From Defluviitaleaceae bacterium (GTDB lineage Bacteria; Bacillota; Clostridia; Lachnospirales; WQUN01): a stretch of 32,487 nucleotides of DNA. This document shows positions 31,565 through 32,487 of this stretch, one piece after another. The DNA lies in contig WQVY01000026.1 in NCBI GenBank assembly GCA_009785605.1, forward strand, positions 1 to 32,487, written 5' to 3'. A program made the position numbers and the translations under genes. Positions within the stretch are counted from its first letter, which is position 1; each line of letters begins with the position of its first letter. The notes under the pieces were generated by a model. The model saw only the letters and a list, made by a program, of their open reading frames with translations. It searched no databases and was not told the origin of the DNA.

Positions 31565-32107
31565 TCACTTTAAACTGCGGACATGAGTACAGGTATATAT
31601 GCTATCCTTAGACCATGTGCCAAACCGGGAAACATAAGGCATGAAACTATCAAGCTTGACAGGCGCATTAATATCAAATGTAGGCATAAGCTCAATAACA
31701 GTAGGACTTCCGAACCTAATGCTTGTCTCAAATTCACGTATCACATTCAGCCCTAACACCCCTGTCGTAAAAGTATCGGACATATCTATAGCGTAGACTA
31801 GCACTGGCCCAAGAGAAATGCGTAAACCCGTCATGTCCAATAATTCCAAATTATGCAACACTATTTCTTTTGCCTTTAAGCCAGAATTGCCCACAGTATC
31901 AACCCGTGCATCTCGCCCAGCGTCTACATCGTACCCTGCACGTTTCAATGTAAAACTGTCTATAACCGTCATGTATGCGCCTGTATCAAATGTCATTAGC
32001 AACTCATCAGGTTTGCCAATTACACCAATGTTACGTGGCAGAACAACTGGAACATCAAGTGAAGTTTTCCAAAAATCAACTTTTAGTTTTAGCAAGAAAT
32101 ACCCCAC
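31565..32107 (-). CDS. Retropepsin-like aspartic protease family protein
   Basis: This 180-residue protein has one aspartic-protease motif, MTFDTGAYMTVID with catalytic D41, and a downstream TTGVLGLNVIREFE that matches the conserved hydrophobic-glycine strand. One motif per chain implies a dimer, as in retropepsins. No signal peptide is seen. The GTG at 32107 lies inside the 3' end of the upstream gene (32-base overlap). A TTG at 32095 has a better-spaced GGTGGGG and may be the true start. The upstream small gene is likely a functional partner. Confidence 0.7.
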   Translation of the reverse strand: MGYFLLKLKVDFWKTSLDVPVVLPRNIGVIGKPDELLMTFDTGAYMTVIDSFTLKRAGYDVDAGRDARVDTVGNSGLKAKEIVLHNLELLDMTGLRISLGPVLVYAIDMSDTFTTGVLGLNVIREFETSIRFGSPTVIELMPTFDINAPVKLDSFMPYVSRFGTWSKDSIYTCTHVRSLK

Positions 32108-32357
32108 CCATCCAATTGCTACGTTTGTTTTGAGTAATCCCCACAGTCAAATCTTCCGCATCAGAATGAAGCGCATCATATAATTCGTACAGTCTTAACT
32201 TATCTGTACCATAATAACGCGCAACAGCCATTTTTTCACCGTTTTTGTATGATACATCGCTAAACACCATCCAGTAGCCATATAAATCATCACGCCATTC
32301 ATCCAGCGGCTTTAGTGCAGAATCCTTAACCTCTTTTACCCATAAATCATGTTCCAT
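32076..32357 (-). CDS. Uncharacterised 93-residue protein upstream of the retropepsin-like gene
   Basis: I do not recognise this protein. It is charged and soluble, with an EWRDDLYGYWMVFSDV segment and a predicted helix (LRLYELYDALHSDAEDL). I chose the ATG at 32357, preceded by AAAGGGG; the frame is open back to 32393. Its 3' end overlaps the start of the retropepsin-like gene, so the two are translated together. TATACT on the minus strand near 32388-32383 is a possible -10. Confidence 0.6.
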   Translation of the reverse strand: MEHDLWVKEVKDSALKPLDEWRDDLYGYWMVFSDVSYKNGEKMAVARYYGTDKLRLYELYDALHSDAEDLTVGITQNKRSNWMGGVFLAKTKS

Positions 32358-32487
32358 CTTGCACAGCCCCTTTCCATATGAACAGTATACCACCGCTTAG
32401 ATATACTTGAAAATACCCGCATTGACAGGCAAAAATCACATCTGTATACTTAACTTAATCCCATGCGTGAAATACGCAAATGTCCTA

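Overview
The window looks like the chromosome of an endospore-forming, low-to-mid GC Gram-positive bacterium of the Clostridia type. It carries a sigma-G gene, spoVS, a WalR/WalK/YycH/YycI signalling operon, classical Shine-Dalgarno sequences of the AAGGAGG type, and many short rho-independent terminators. No phage, transposase or CRISPR array is visible.

Layout. (1) 1-3626, plus strand: a terminator of an upstream gene, then a sigma-A promoter and structured leader before rplM-rpsI, then ispE and a LysM/G5 membrane protein. (2) 3666-8065, plus: walR-walK-yycH-yycI, closed by a strong terminator. (3) 8161-10297, minus: an ECF sigma factor and a one-TM partner that is its likely anti-sigma. 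(4) 10458-15831, minus: a compact series of S41 peptidase, AI-2E family permease, FAD/NAD(P) oxidoreductase, DUF1667 protein and a HipA-like kinase, ending in a terminator. (5) 16046-21199, minus: a 1717-residue alpha-2-macroglobulin-like lipoprotein without a thioester. (6) 21292-24822, minus: rsmI, a divergent TGT-like protein and an Arm/Rmt-type 16S rRNA methyltransferase in one overlapping operon, followed by a zinc-phospholipase-like gene. (7) 25141-26788, plus: a TagA/WecG glycosyltransferase and a YitT permease. (8) AraC/GyrI-like regulator (minus), then sigG, spoVS and tRNA-Leu(CAA) (plus). (9) 29430-32487: an AT-rich accessory stretch with uncharacterised zinc-ribbon and membrane proteins, a palindromic element, and a retropepsin-like protein with a small partner.

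Most notable. The rsmI / TGT-like / Arm-like operon puts two enzymes whose families act three nucleotides apart in helix 44 of 16S rRNA (C1402 and G1405) next to a base-exchange enzyme whose substrate-pocket motif is changed. The Arm-like protein belongs by motif to the family that gives high-level aminoglycoside resistance, in a genome with no sign here of antibiotic production. Second, a 104-bp hairpin element with terminal inverted repeats occurs twice, upstream of two minus-strand operons. Its two copies differ at about ten positions, nearly all of which keep base pairing, and all wobble pairs are G-U only when the plus strand is read, which suggests an RNA-level function with a defined orientation.

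Function assignments come from motifs read by eye; no database search was run.
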